DNA from: Pedobacter petrophilus | Lineage (GTDB): Bacteria; Bacteroidota; Bacteroidia; Sphingobacteriales; Sphingobacteriaceae | DNA: 64,000 nt | Assembly (NCBI RefSeq): GCF_009674725.1 | Contig: NZ_WKKH01000013.1 | Span: forward strand, 1 to 64,000 | Direction of reading: 5' to 3' | Notes under the pieces: generated by a model | Database searches by the model: none | What the model saw: only the letters and a program-made list of their open reading frames with translations | What the model was told of the DNA's origin: nothing | Translations under genes and position numbers: made by a program | Shown here: piece after piece, positions 7,569 to 15,678 of the stretch | Position numbering within the stretch: position 1 is the first letter of the stretch | Layout of the letters: each line of letters starts with the position of its first letter

Positions 7569-8633
7569 ATGAACGACATAAATGAACTGATAGATAAATT
7601 CTGGACAAAAGAAATTAATCCGGCCGAACAACGCAAACTCTTTGAGTTGATCAGCAAAGCGCCTGCTGAACTAAAAATGGCATTGCAAAAGGATTTTGAA
7701 AAGGATTTATCTGCTCAAAAAGAAGAATGTACAGAAAAACGTTTTCAGGATCTTCTAGAGAAACTTCATGCCCGTATAGAAGAAAAAGAACTAAAGCCAG
7801 TGGTAAAAACCTTTCCACTCTACAATTGGCTTAAGCTGGTAGCCGCCTTATTGGTGGTAACTATAGGACTGGTATTTTACAGCAATTGGCAGCAAACTTC
7901 TCCGAAACAAAGCGTAACTGTTAAAAGTGCTAAAACCGAAATTCTTCGTCAGCCTTACAATTCAGGAAAAACAGCCATGAAGATCAATCTTACCGATGGT
8001 TCTGTAGTAACCCTCCAGCCCGGAAGTTCTTTAAGCTATTACGAACCTTTTAATAGTCAAACCAGAAGCATCAGTATGATAGGAGAGGCCACTTTCAAGG
8101 TAGCGAAAGATAAACATCATCCTTTTATTGTCACTGCGAAGGGCTTTACCACTACGGCTCTGGGTACGGCGTTTACCATTAATACAACTAAAAATAACCA
8201 GATCACTGTAAATTTAAGGGAAGGGAAAGTGGTGGTTAAATCAACCGCTAAGAGTGGCTTGAATCTAAAAGATGTTTACCTCATTCCGGGTCAGCAATTA
8301 GCCATAGATATCCGGCGGAAAGCGCAAGTGGTCACAAATTTCAATCAGGAGAAAAAACCGGTAGAATTGAAACCCATTACAAAAATGCCATTACCGGAGC
8401 CATTGATATTCGAAGAAGCGCCACTGGATCATGTTTTTGACCGCCTTTCGAAACGTTACAAGGTGCGGATAAGCTATGAAGGTATGGAAAGTTCAGAGCT
8501 GCAAAAACGCTACTTCACCGGCACATTTGGAGGCTCGGAAAAACTGGAAGTGTTGTTGCCAAGCATCTGCAACATGAATGAGTTAACTTATAAACGAACC
8601 GCAAACAGCATCGTCATCAGCAAACAAAAATAA
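7569..8633 (+). CDS. FecR-family anti-sigma factor
   Basis: A 354-residue single-pass membrane regulator. The start MNDINELIDKFWTKEINPAEQ matches the family's cytoplasmic N-terminus; an in-frame upstream start would add 18 untypical residues. The membrane segment is at about residues 86-105 (NWLKLVAALLVVTIGLVFYS). The periplasmic FecR domain covers about 120-250 (LTDGSVVTLQPGSSLSY, GEATFKVAKDKHHPFIV, TALGTAFTIN), and a C-terminal DUF4974 domain follows at about 280-354 (LIFEEAPLDHVFDRLSKRY). By family knowledge it holds the ECF sigma factor at the membrane until a signal arrives from the outer-membrane transporter. It is encoded between its sigma factor and its SusC partner. Confidence 0.9.
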   Translation: MNDINELIDKFWTKEINPAEQRKLFELISKAPAELKMALQKDFEKDLSAQKEECTEKRFQDLLEKLHARIEEKELKPVVKTFPLYNWLKLVAALLVVTIGLVFYSNWQQTSPKQSVTVKSAKTEILRQPYNSGKTAMKINLTDGSVVTLQPGSSLSYYEPFNSQTRSISMIGEATFKVAKDKHHPFIVTAKGFTTTALGTAFTINTTKNNQITVNLREGKVVVKSTAKSGLNLKDVYLIPGQQLAIDIRRKAQVVTNFNQEKKPVELKPITKMPLPEPLIFEEAPLDHVFDRLSKRYKVRISYEGMESSELQKRYFTGTFGGSEKLEVLLPSICNMNELTYKRTANSIVISKQK

Positions 8634-8716
8634 ATATTAACGATCGGTTTTCAACCAGACCAGCTATCCTGAAAACAGGAGCGGGGAATACTATTGCCTA
8701 ATTTTTTAACTATATC

Positions 8717-11700
8717 ATGCAAACAAACAAACTCAAAAAAACCCTTAAAAGGTTAAATTGCTTTATCACATTCGTACTGCTGAACATCTTTGCCTTAAAT
8801 GTAATGGCGCAGCAAACCGCTTCTATTAAAGGAACAGTGGTTGATGAGAAAGGTGCAACCCTGCCCGGCGTATCGGTATTAATGATGGATGCCGCGACGG
8901 ATAAAACAGAAAACACTGTTACGGATGCTAAAGGGATTTTCGTTTTCAATAACCTGAAGGCAGGGAGCAGGTACGACTTCACATTCACTTATATCGGTTA
9001 TGAAAAGAAAACTTCGCCCGGTTTTTTAATAAATCCTGGTACTAACAATTCTATTCTGATCAGGATGGAATCCAGTTCTTCGGGTTTAAATGATGTAGTG
9101 GTAGTGGGTTACGGTAGTCAAAAAAAGACGAAAATTACCGGAGCCATTTCTCAGGTCAAATCTGAGGAACTTAATAAATACAGCGGAAGTAATTTTGCCC
9201 AGCAGCTTGCCGGGAAAGCTGCTGGGGTGGTCATTAATGATGCATCTGCACAGCCAGGAACAGATCCGCAGATTGTAATCCGCGGCATTGGTACACTTAC
9301 TGCAGGTGTGAGCCCTTTAGTGGTAGTAGATGGTTTTCCTCTCTCGGAAGGAAGTTCGCTAAATACCGTTAATCCGCAGGATATTGAAACGATTGATATT
9401 TTAAAAGATCCTGCATCAGCAGCAATTTATGGTTCCAGAGCGGCAAACGGTGTAATTCTCATTACAACCAAAAGCGGTAAGTCGGGCAAAAATACCGTTT
9501 CATTCGACTTCTATACGGGGGCACAACGTAGATCAGACGGTGTAGATCTGGTAGATGGCTATCAATTTGCACAACTTAACACCGAAGCCCGCGATTGGGG
9601 TTATGTATCCAGGAATCCATCCACTAGAAATGTAGCAGATGATTATGCAACCCGGGTAGCTAAAGGCGCGAACAAGAGAGATTTAAGGCTAAATTATATT
9701 CAACCTTACCTGAATAACCAGCCTGGATTGACTAATACGGACTGGCTTGATGAAATTTTCCGTACGGCGCCCATCAGCAGTTACAATGTTGCGGTTTCTG
9801 GCGGAAATGATAAGTCGAAGTATTATTTTTCCGGCAATTATTTTGATCAGGATGGAGTTGTGGTAGAAACAGGCCTGAAGCGCTACAGCATGTCGTTCAA
9901 ATTTGATACTAACATTTCTAAATCTTTCGATATCGGCGTCAACATTAATCCGAGTTACAACATGCAAAAGTTTTTTCAGAATGATGCAAGCCGAAGTAGC
10001 GATGCTATTGGGGCGGCACTCATTATGTATCCTTTCTTCCCTGCAAAAAATGCTGATGGTTCTTTGGCGATTAGTCAGCAAATTATCGCCAATACTGCAG
10101 AAGATGGTGCCCTGGGAGAGAATCCGGTTGCCATTATGGAAAAAACAAAATTCAATAAGAACCTGTTCCGGACTTTTGGAAATGCCTATATGAATTTTAA
10201 ACCTGTAGATGGCCTTACCTTCAAATCCCTTATAGGAGGAGATTATAGCAGCAATTTTGTAGATTTCTTTACCCCCTCTACCGTTGGTGAATACCGCACT
10301 GCGGCGCCAAAACCTGCCAGGGCCAGTGAAACCAAAGGATCAGTAATCAATTACCTGTGGGAAAATACGCTTACCTATGAAAAAACAATTGGTAAGCACG
10401 ATTTCAATATTTTAGCGGGAACAACCTTTCAAAAAGAATCTGGTAACAGCACGGTTGTTTCAGGTACGGGCATCCCCGATAATAATATTGATAATATTGC
10501 CGGCGCTTCGTCTTTCGCCGTTGTACCGGTAGCGTATGTTTGGACGCAGTTGTCTTACCTGGCCAGGTTGCAATATGCTTATGCCAATAAATATTTATTC
10601 TCTGCGGCGATTAGAAGAGATGGTTCTTCCAGATTTGGTCAGGATGCCAAATGGGGTAATTTTCCTTCACTTACAGCGGGATGGATCGTTAACAGGGAAG
10701 ATTTTTTCCCACAAGCAAGCTGGATAGATTTGCTTAAACTGAGGGCAACTTATGGTAAGGCAGGCAATAACCAGATTGGTAATTACAGCTCTTATGCCTT
10801 GGCAAATCCATTAAACTACGTAAGCGGTGCTACATTACTGCCTGGTTTTGCAGCGGTAAATCCTACCAATAGCGGCTTATCCTGGGAAACTAAAACATCT
10901 TACAATTTTGGCTTCGATCTGGGTTTTCTTAAAGCCTTAAACCTTTCTGCTAATTACTATTCCATGGTAACTTCTGATTTGTTATTACAGGTTCCGGTGC
11001 CAGCGCAGTCTGGCTATGATAGCGCTTTGCAAAATGTAGGCAGAGCCAGCAATAAGGGTGTAGAACTCGAGTTATCGGGCGCTAACCTGAAGTTGGGTCC
11101 TTTAACCTGGAACTTTGGTGCCAACATCGCCACCAATAAAAATAAGGTGCTGGAGTTAGGTCCTGGCCAAAACCAGATTGTAACCGGATCTAACAGTGCG
11201 TTCAGAACAAAAGTAGGTGGACCCATTGCAGAACTTTATGGCTATAATGTAACCGGGGTTTATAAAAATCAAGGTGAAATAGATAATAGTCCACATGTAA
11301 CGGGTACTCTATTAGGTGATTATATTGTACAGGATGTAGATCATGATGGCAAAATAACGCCTGATGATCGAATGGGATTTGGCACCTATGCGCCGAAGAT
11401 TACCTATGGTTTCAATAGCAGTTTTGCCTATAAAAGCTTCGAACTGAGTTTCTCTATCAATGGCATTTCAGGAAGAAAAATTTACGACAATGGTTTAGTG
11501 AATATGGAATCGGGAGAGGGTTTTTCTATGCCCGATCAGTATTATTTTGAAAACAGATACCATCCTGTGAATAATCCAAGCGGATTTTTAGCACAATCGA
11601 ATACCAATTATTCGGCCAATAGGTTAAATACAAATGCTTCCAGCGTTTTCTTTCAGAAAGCAGATTATATCCGTTTACGTAATGTTCAGCTCACTTACAA

Positions 11701-11899
11701 CTTCTCCTCAAGTCTGCTCTCCAGGATGAAAGTATCCCGGGCAAGCGTTTACATAACGGGTAATAACCTTCTCACCATCACCAGCTTCCGTGGCTTTAAT
11801 CCGGATGCAACAAGCGATAACGTGCTTACCTCGGGATATTCTTATTCAAATTATCCGGTGGCCAGATCTTTTGTTGCTGGCTTTAACCTAACTTTTTAA
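8717..11899 (+). CDS. SusC/RagA TonB-linked outer-membrane transporter
   Basis: A 1060-residue outer-membrane receptor. The signal peptide ends at MAQQ (residue 32). A carboxypeptidase-regulatory-like domain follows (IKGTVVDEKGATLPGVSV), then the TonB box region DVVVVGYGSQKK, the plug (LAGKAAGVVIN to ILITTKSGK) and a long beta-barrel ending in the outer-membrane signature FVAGFNLTF. No STN domain is present between the signal peptide and the regulatory-like domain, although the neighbouring sigma/FecR pair would usually be signalled through one. Its stop codon overlaps the next reading frame's first ATG (TAATG). With SusD it should import a nutrient larger than porin size. The adjacent phosphodiesterase hints at a glycerophosphodiester-containing substrate, which is inference. 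Confidence 0.93.
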   Translation: MQTNKLKKTLKRLNCFITFVLLNIFALNVMAQQTASIKGTVVDEKGATLPGVSVLMMDAATDKTENTVTDAKGIFVFNNLKAGSRYDFTFTYIGYEKKTSPGFLINPGTNNSILIRMESSSSGLNDVVVVGYGSQKKTKITGAISQVKSEELNKYSGSNFAQQLAGKAAGVVINDASAQPGTDPQIVIRGIGTLTAGVSPLVVVDGFPLSEGSSLNTVNPQDIETIDILKDPASAAIYGSRAANGVILITTKSGKSGKNTVSFDFYTGAQRRSDGVDLVDGYQFAQLNTEARDWGYVSRNPSTRNVADDYATRVAKGANKRDLRLNYIQPYLNNQPGLTNTDWLDEIFRTAPISSYNVAVSGGNDKSKYYFSGNYFDQDGVVVETGLKRYSMSFKFDTNISKSFDIGVNINPSYNMQKFFQNDASRSSDAIGAALIMYPFFPAKNADGSLAISQQIIANTAEDGALGENPVAIMEKTKFNKNLFRTFGNAYMNFKPVDGLTFKSLIGGDYSSNFVDFFTPSTVGEYRTAAPKPARASETKGSVINYLWENTLTYEKTIGKHDFNILAGTTFQKESGNSTVVSGTGIPDNNIDNIAGASSFAVVPVAYVWTQLSYLARLQYAYANKYLFSAAIRRDGSSRFGQDAKWGNFPSLTAGWIVNREDFFPQASWIDLLKLRATYGKAGNNQIGNYSSYALANPLNYVSGATLLPGFAAVNPTNSGLSWETKTSYNFGFDLGFLKALNLSANYYSMVTSDLLLQVPVPAQSGYDSALQNVGRASNKGVELELSGANLKLGPLTWNFGANIATNKNKVLELGPGQNQIVTGSNSAFRTKVGGPIAELYGYNVTGVYKNQGEIDNSPHVTGTLLGDYIVQDVDHDGKITPDDRMGFGTYAPKITYGFNSSFAYKSFELSFSINGISGRKIYDNGLVNMESGEGFSMPDQYYFENRYHPVNNPSGFLAQSNTNYSANRLNTNASSVFFQKADYIRLRNVQLTYNFSSSLLSRMKVSRASVYITGNNLLTITSFRGFNPDATSDNVLTSGYSYSNYPVARSFVAGFNLTF

Positions 11900-11922
11900 T
11901 GTATCCATTCGAAAACCACCAA

Positions 11923-13332
11923 ATGAAAAAAATAATCAGTAAAATAAAATTTACCGGAAGCCTGCTTGGTCTGCTAGCCATTGCCTCGTGTACCAAGGAA
12001 CTCAATCAAGAGCCAATCACCTCTAAATCTTTGGGCAGTTTTTTAACTACAGAGACCGAGGTAGAAGAGTATATCAATGCCGTTTATGGAACCTTGCAAA
12101 CGAACGGCCTTTATGGCCTTTATTTACCTGCAATTGGGGAAATCCCGTCTGATAATACATTTGATGAGGTGCCGGCAAATGACGGTGGAATGTATGGCCA
12201 GCTGGATCAGTTTACTACTGTTGCCTCGAACGGAATGCTTTCAGATTTCTGGAAAAATTCTTACCAGGGAATTCAAAGAGCCAATACCGTTTTAAACAGG
12301 GTAGATGGAATTGCTTATGCCGTTCCGGCTATTAAGCAAGCCAGAAAAGGTGAAATGCATTTCATTCGTGCACTTCTCTATTTTAATCTGGTCCGCGTAT
12401 TTGGCGATGTTCCGTTGGTAACTAAAGAAACGACTAATCCGAATGAGTTTTTCGGACAAGGCCGCACCAGTAAAGATTTAGTATATGCCCAGGTAATTAC
12501 AGATTTAAACAGTGCCGTTCAGGAATTGCCGGTAAGCACCGGTACTCCAGGTAAGGCTATTAAAACTGCTGCCCAGTCGCTGCTTGGAAAAGTATACCTT
12601 ACCTTAGGTAAGTTTGCCGAAAGCAGAGCGGTATTGGCAGATGTGGTGGCTTCGGGAAAACATCAGTTACTGAATGATCCGGCAGATATTTTTTCAGTAA
12701 GCAATAAGAACAATAGTGAAATTATTTTTGCCGTTCAATTTGCTTCCGGCTTAAACGGGAATAGTGAAGGCAGTTCCGCCTATCAGCAATTTAGTCCTTC
12801 CGGAAGTATCAGTGGTGCCAAAGGACATAATCTCCCGACAAAAAGTTTTTATCAGCTTTATAGTGCTGGCGATAAACGCAAAAGTGCTTATGTTGGTATT
12901 ACTGCTGCCGGCACACCTTTTTCAACAAAGTTAAAAGCATCTGCAACTACTCCTGTTGATGGAGGAAGCAATTTTGTAGTGCTGCGTTATGCGGATGTAT
13001 TACTCATGCTGGCCGAAACGGAGAACGAATTGGGAAACCAGGAAAATGCGATAAAATCGCTCAACCTGGTGCGAAGGAGAGCAGGATTGACCGATGCTGC
13101 CCTGCAAAACCAAACGGAACTGAGAGCGGCCATTCTGGCGGAAAGAAGGCTGGAACTAATAGGGGAAGGGGATAGGTGGTTTGACTTGTTGCGAACCAAT
13201 ACCGCTGTTCCGGTCATGAACGGATGGTTTGCCTCGCAGAATATCACAACAAGAATTACCACCCGAGACTTGTTACAACCCATTCCACAAGATCAAATTG
13301 ATACAGATCCATCTATCAAACAAAATCTATAA
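11923..13332 (+). CDS. SusD/RagB surface lipoprotein
   Basis: A 469-residue nutrient-binding lipoprotein. I chose the ATG at 11923 because it gives a proper lipoprotein signal (MKKIISKIKF, then LLAIASC with the lipid Cys at about residue 23). The upstream ATG at 11899, overlapping the SusC stop, would add eight residues before it. SusD family marks include NQEPITSKSLGSF near the N-terminus, EMHFIRALLYFNLVRVFGDVPLV in the TPR-like region, LRYADVLLMLAETENELG, LNLVRRRAGL and ILAERRLELIGEGDRWFDLLR near the end. It caps the SusC barrel at the cell surface and is co-transcribed with it. Confidence 0.93.
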   Translation: MKKIISKIKFTGSLLGLLAIASCTKELNQEPITSKSLGSFLTTETEVEEYINAVYGTLQTNGLYGLYLPAIGEIPSDNTFDEVPANDGGMYGQLDQFTTVASNGMLSDFWKNSYQGIQRANTVLNRVDGIAYAVPAIKQARKGEMHFIRALLYFNLVRVFGDVPLVTKETTNPNEFFGQGRTSKDLVYAQVITDLNSAVQELPVSTGTPGKAIKTAAQSLLGKVYLTLGKFAESRAVLADVVASGKHQLLNDPADIFSVSNKNNSEIIFAVQFASGLNGNSEGSSAYQQFSPSGSISGAKGHNLPTKSFYQLYSAGDKRKSAYVGITAAGTPFSTKLKASATTPVDGGSNFVVLRYADVLLMLAETENELGNQENAIKSLNLVRRRAGLTDAALQNQTELRAAILAERRLELIGEGDRWFDLLRTNTAVPVMNGWFASQNITTRITTRDLLQPIPQDQIDTDPSIKQNL

Positions 13333-13342
13333 TCTTTAATAT

Positions 13343-14248
13343 ATGAAAATGAAAAACGTTATGCTGCAACTATCCCTGCTGCTAATTTGCTTGAGCGGAC
13401 TTGCTCAGCCGAAGCCTGAAGTAAGTTTAAATCAGGTTTTTAACCCTAATAGTAAAATGGTATTGGTTACCGCGCACCGTGGCGACTGGCGAAATACTCC
13501 GGAAAATTCTGTGCAGGCACTTAAAAACTGTATTGCAATGGGCGTGGATATCATGGAGCTTGATTTGAAAAAAACGAAAGACGGATATCTTATCATTATG
13601 CATGATAAAGACATCGACCGCACCACAACCGGCAAAGGCGATGTGGCCGATTATACTTTAGCCGAACTGAAAACATTTTTTCTCCGCTCTGGTACAGGTC
13701 ATCCCACTAAACATCAGATACCTACCTTTAAAGAGATTCTGAATGTTGCGAAAAACCAGATCATTATAGATGTGGATAAGGGCTACGATTATTATCCACA
13801 GGTAATTAAAGAATTAAGGGAAGCCGGAATGGCAAAGCAAGCCATTGTAAATGTGAAAGGCAGTACTCCACTTGCAACAATTGAACAGGAGCAGGGTAAA
13901 ATTGATGATGATATTACCATTATGCCAATTGTTGATATGAAAAGACCAGATGCCCTGGAAATTATTAACAGCTATAAGCCCCATAAACGCACGGTGTTAC
14001 AGGCAAATTTCAATACCGATACCTTAGCCATTTTAAAGCATCCTGAAGAATTTAGGTTGAATTATGGCCTTTGGATTAATAGTTTATGGCCTGAACAAAA
14101 TGGTGGACATGATGATGACCTGGCTGTAGAGCAAAATAAGAAAGATGAAAGCTGGGGTTGGTTAGTTAATAAAAAAGCCAATATGATTCAAACAGATCGG
14201 CCAAAGGAACTGCTCATTTATCTGAAAGATAAAAAACTTCACCAGTAA
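13343..14248 (+). CDS. glycerophosphodiester phosphodiesterase
   Basis: A 301-residue exported GDPD-family enzyme that hydrolyses glycerophosphodiesters to glycerol-3-phosphate plus an alcohol. The signal peptide is MLQLSLLLICLSGLAQ. Catalytic motifs are visible: AHRGDWRNTPEN (metal/phosphate-binding H and R, E), MELDLKKTKDGYLIIMHD (E-x-D and the second catalytic His) and RTTTGKG. The C-terminal part has KKANMIQTDRPKELLIYL, as expected. It follows SusD by 10 bases, so it should be the periplasmic enzyme of the sigma/FecR/SusCD locus. The start used gives MKMKNVM; the second Met is equally possible. Confidence 0.9.
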   Translation: MKMKNVMLQLSLLLICLSGLAQPKPEVSLNQVFNPNSKMVLVTAHRGDWRNTPENSVQALKNCIAMGVDIMELDLKKTKDGYLIIMHDKDIDRTTTGKGDVADYTLAELKTFFLRSGTGHPTKHQIPTFKEILNVAKNQIIIDVDKGYDYYPQVIKELREAGMAKQAIVNVKGSTPLATIEQEQGKIDDDITIMPIVDMKRPDALEIINSYKPHKRTVLQANFNTDTLAILKHPEEFRLNYGLWINSLWPEQNGGHDDDLAVEQNKKDESWGWLVNKKANMIQTDRPKELLIYLKDKKLHQ

Positions 14249-14296
14249 AATTATAGAATTATGCCCAGTAGTGTCGTGTAAAATATGCAGTTAACT

Positions 14297-14377
14297 GGAA
14301 TTTTTAGTAATTGTTAGATTTCATTCCTAAAATTTGTAAGGAAAGGCTTACAAAAATCTAATTTTTGCTAAAATTCC
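14297..14377. repeat. long imperfect hairpin
   Basis: An 81-base inverted structure: outer arms 14297-14304/14370-14377 (GGAATTTT/AAAATTCC), middle arms 14314-14321/14354-14361 (TTAGATTT/AAATCTAA) and inner arms 14333-14340/14347-14354 (TTTGTAAG/CTTACAAA) around GAAAGG. It begins about 50 bases after the phosphodiesterase stop. It may act as a transcript end or be a relic of a miniature inverted-repeat element. No flanking target duplication was seen. Confidence 0.5.
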
Positions 14378-14429
14378 ACAAATCCGGCGCAAATAGCTTA
14401 AAACAAGCAATTTCAATCATGTTGTTTAA

Positions 14430-14458
14430 TTGCATTACATCTTATAAGGATATATTTG
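14430..14458 (+). promoter_or_regulatory. Bacteroidota-type promoter
   Basis: TTG at 14430-14432, an 18-base spacer and TATATTTG at 14451-14458 match the housekeeping sigma consensus of this phylum (TTG, 17-23 bases, TAnnTTTG). A transcript would start near 14465. No long ORF follows, only a structured segment ending in a terminator. Confidence 0.6.
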
Positions 14459-14464
14459 TAGTCT

Positions 14465-14700
14465 TAAATCTACAAATGTGAGTGTAGGTGCTATGCTATT
14501 TCTTCGGGTAGAATTACCCTTATTGCCCTGCATGCAGTCTCGGGCATCATAATTGATATTTCGATCGCGTTAGAATTAAATCAACGGGACGATTTAGATT
14601 CACAATGGAATGTATTAGGTTTAATACATTTCCTAAATTTAGATATCTGGATGGATATCGAACGATAGAGAAACCCTGCAGCAGTGTAGGGTTTTTTTTA
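14465..14700 (+). ncRNA. candidate structured small RNA, about 235 nt
   Basis: The segment runs from a good promoter (14430-14458) to a strong intrinsic terminator (14671-14699) and has no ORF longer than about 20 codons. It can form several local stems: GGGTAGAATTACCC, GCCC/GGGC around 14525-14548, ATGTATTA/TAATACAT and GATATC/GATATC near 14642-14658. The class is unknown. A 6S-type RNA or a leader for the DUF2256 gene are alternatives. No covariance search could be run. Confidence 0.4.
14671..14699 (+). terminator. intrinsic terminator
   Basis: Stem AAACCCTGCA/TGTAGGGTTT (10 bp with one G-U pair) around a GCAG loop, followed by an eight-T run at 14692-14699. Confidence 0.8.
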
Positions 14701-14846
14701 TTTTATATTCTGAACTTTAATCCTATTAACCGGAAGCACGAACTAATAAAACCAGTTTAAATTCTAAAACAATTGCTTCAAAATCCGTCGTATTTAGATG
14801 AGTAATTTAATCATCCAAAACAGACGACTATCGATTAGACAAAGTT

Positions 14847-14996
14847 ATGAAAGGCGTAAAAAAAGAAAATCTACCAGATAAGGTTTGCCCGGTTTGTCAA
14901 CTTTCGTTCACCTGGAGAAAGAAATGGGAAAGGAATTGGGATAGCGTTGTTTATTGCAGTAAAAAATGTGCAGGTGCAAAAGGGAAAGATAAGTAA
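14847..14996 (+). CDS. DUF2256 mini-protein (zinc-ribbon-like)
   Basis: A 49-residue protein that fits the DUF2256 family: [22 protein letters not shown], a W-x-x-V-x-YCSKKC motif and a short basic tail. The four cysteines (CPVC and CSKKC) most likely bind one zinc ion. The family is widespread, very short and of unknown function, often found near photolyase or cryptochrome genes in other bacteria. None is in this window, although a LOV kinase lies 680 bases downstream. The gene is preceded by the candidate small RNA unit and followed by a bidirectional terminator. Confidence 0.85.
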   Translation: MKGVKKENLPDKVCPVCQLSFTWRKKWERNWDSVVYCSKKCAGAKGKDK

Positions 14997-15061
14997 ATTT
15001 TGTTTGGAGCTTTTAATTCATAACTGTATTCGTACGGCAAATACCAGCAATAATTTAACGC

Positions 15062-15113
15062 GGCGTTTTATACTAAAAGAAAACGCCACAATCAGTTTTG
15101 ACTAAATGTGGCG
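15062..15113. terminator. overlapping hairpins, bidirectional terminator
   Basis: Two mutually exclusive hairpins: 15062-15069/15080-15087 (GGCGTTTT/AAAACGCC) and 15084-15090/15107-15113 (CGCCACA/TGTGGCG). T-rich runs follow in both directions (CTTTATTTTTCT on plus; TTTTCTTTT on minus). It separates the convergent DUF2256 and CsbD genes. Confidence 0.7.
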
Positions 15114-15123
15114 CTTTATTTTT

Positions 15124-15309
15124 CTATAATGATTTTAACCATGTGATGACTTCATCGCGGGTTTTACCGGTTTTTTGTTGGATTCTTCCGTAAAGCTCAT
15201 CGTCTTTACCTTCCTCATGTTTCAAATCATCATCTGTAAAATCCCCATATGCTTGTTTTACTTTTCCTTTGAGCTCATTCCAGGCTCCTTTCAATTCCAG
15301 CTTGTCCAT
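15124..15309 (-). CDS. CsbD-family stress protein
   Basis: A 61-residue CsbD-like protein. The start [29 protein letters not shown] matches the family N-terminus exactly in form; longer in-frame starts upstream add hydrophobic residues alien to the family. It continues [23 protein letters not shown]. CsbD proteins are small, highly soluble, four-helix general-stress proteins of uncertain mechanism. It is monocistronic and ends in a terminator. The 369 bases upstream (15310-15678), shared with the divergent LOV kinase, should hold both promoters, but I could not assign them. Confidence 0.88.
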   Translation of the reverse strand: MDKLELKGAWNELKGKVKQAYGDFTDDDLKHEEGKDDELYGRIQQKTGKTRDEVITWLKSL

Positions 15310-15678
15310 ATATTTGAGTTTTTGTAGTAGTATAATTAACACGTTGCCCGGGTCAATGTTTTTGATAGCACCGGAAAGCATACTCCTTTTAGCTCTAAAT
15401 CTATCTGGTTGATTGGCATATATAATGACGATTCTTTTGCTTATTTATGCAAGTTAAGCCAGCTGTATAAAATCCGTTTAGCGCGAGCCGTTTTTTAAAA
15501 TATTAGCATAGTTTTTTCGCTCTTTAAAAACTAAATAATACTTTTTTAGTTAATCTATCTACTCGTCTGCACTTTCATTTTTGGAAAGGCATGACATTTT
15601 AAATCAATCAGAATGGTTAGTCGATGTTATAGCACGAAAAACCATTCTGCATAATTGATAGGATAGACTAAGATACAA

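Noticed and set aside
9689..10081. 130-residue minus-strand ORF inside susC
   Set aside because: Shadow of a clear SusC barrel with no coding features of its own.
14249..14296. insertion-sequence end
   Set aside because: The segment GTAGTGTCGTGTAAA looked IS-like, but no matching opposite end, transposase or target duplication was found.
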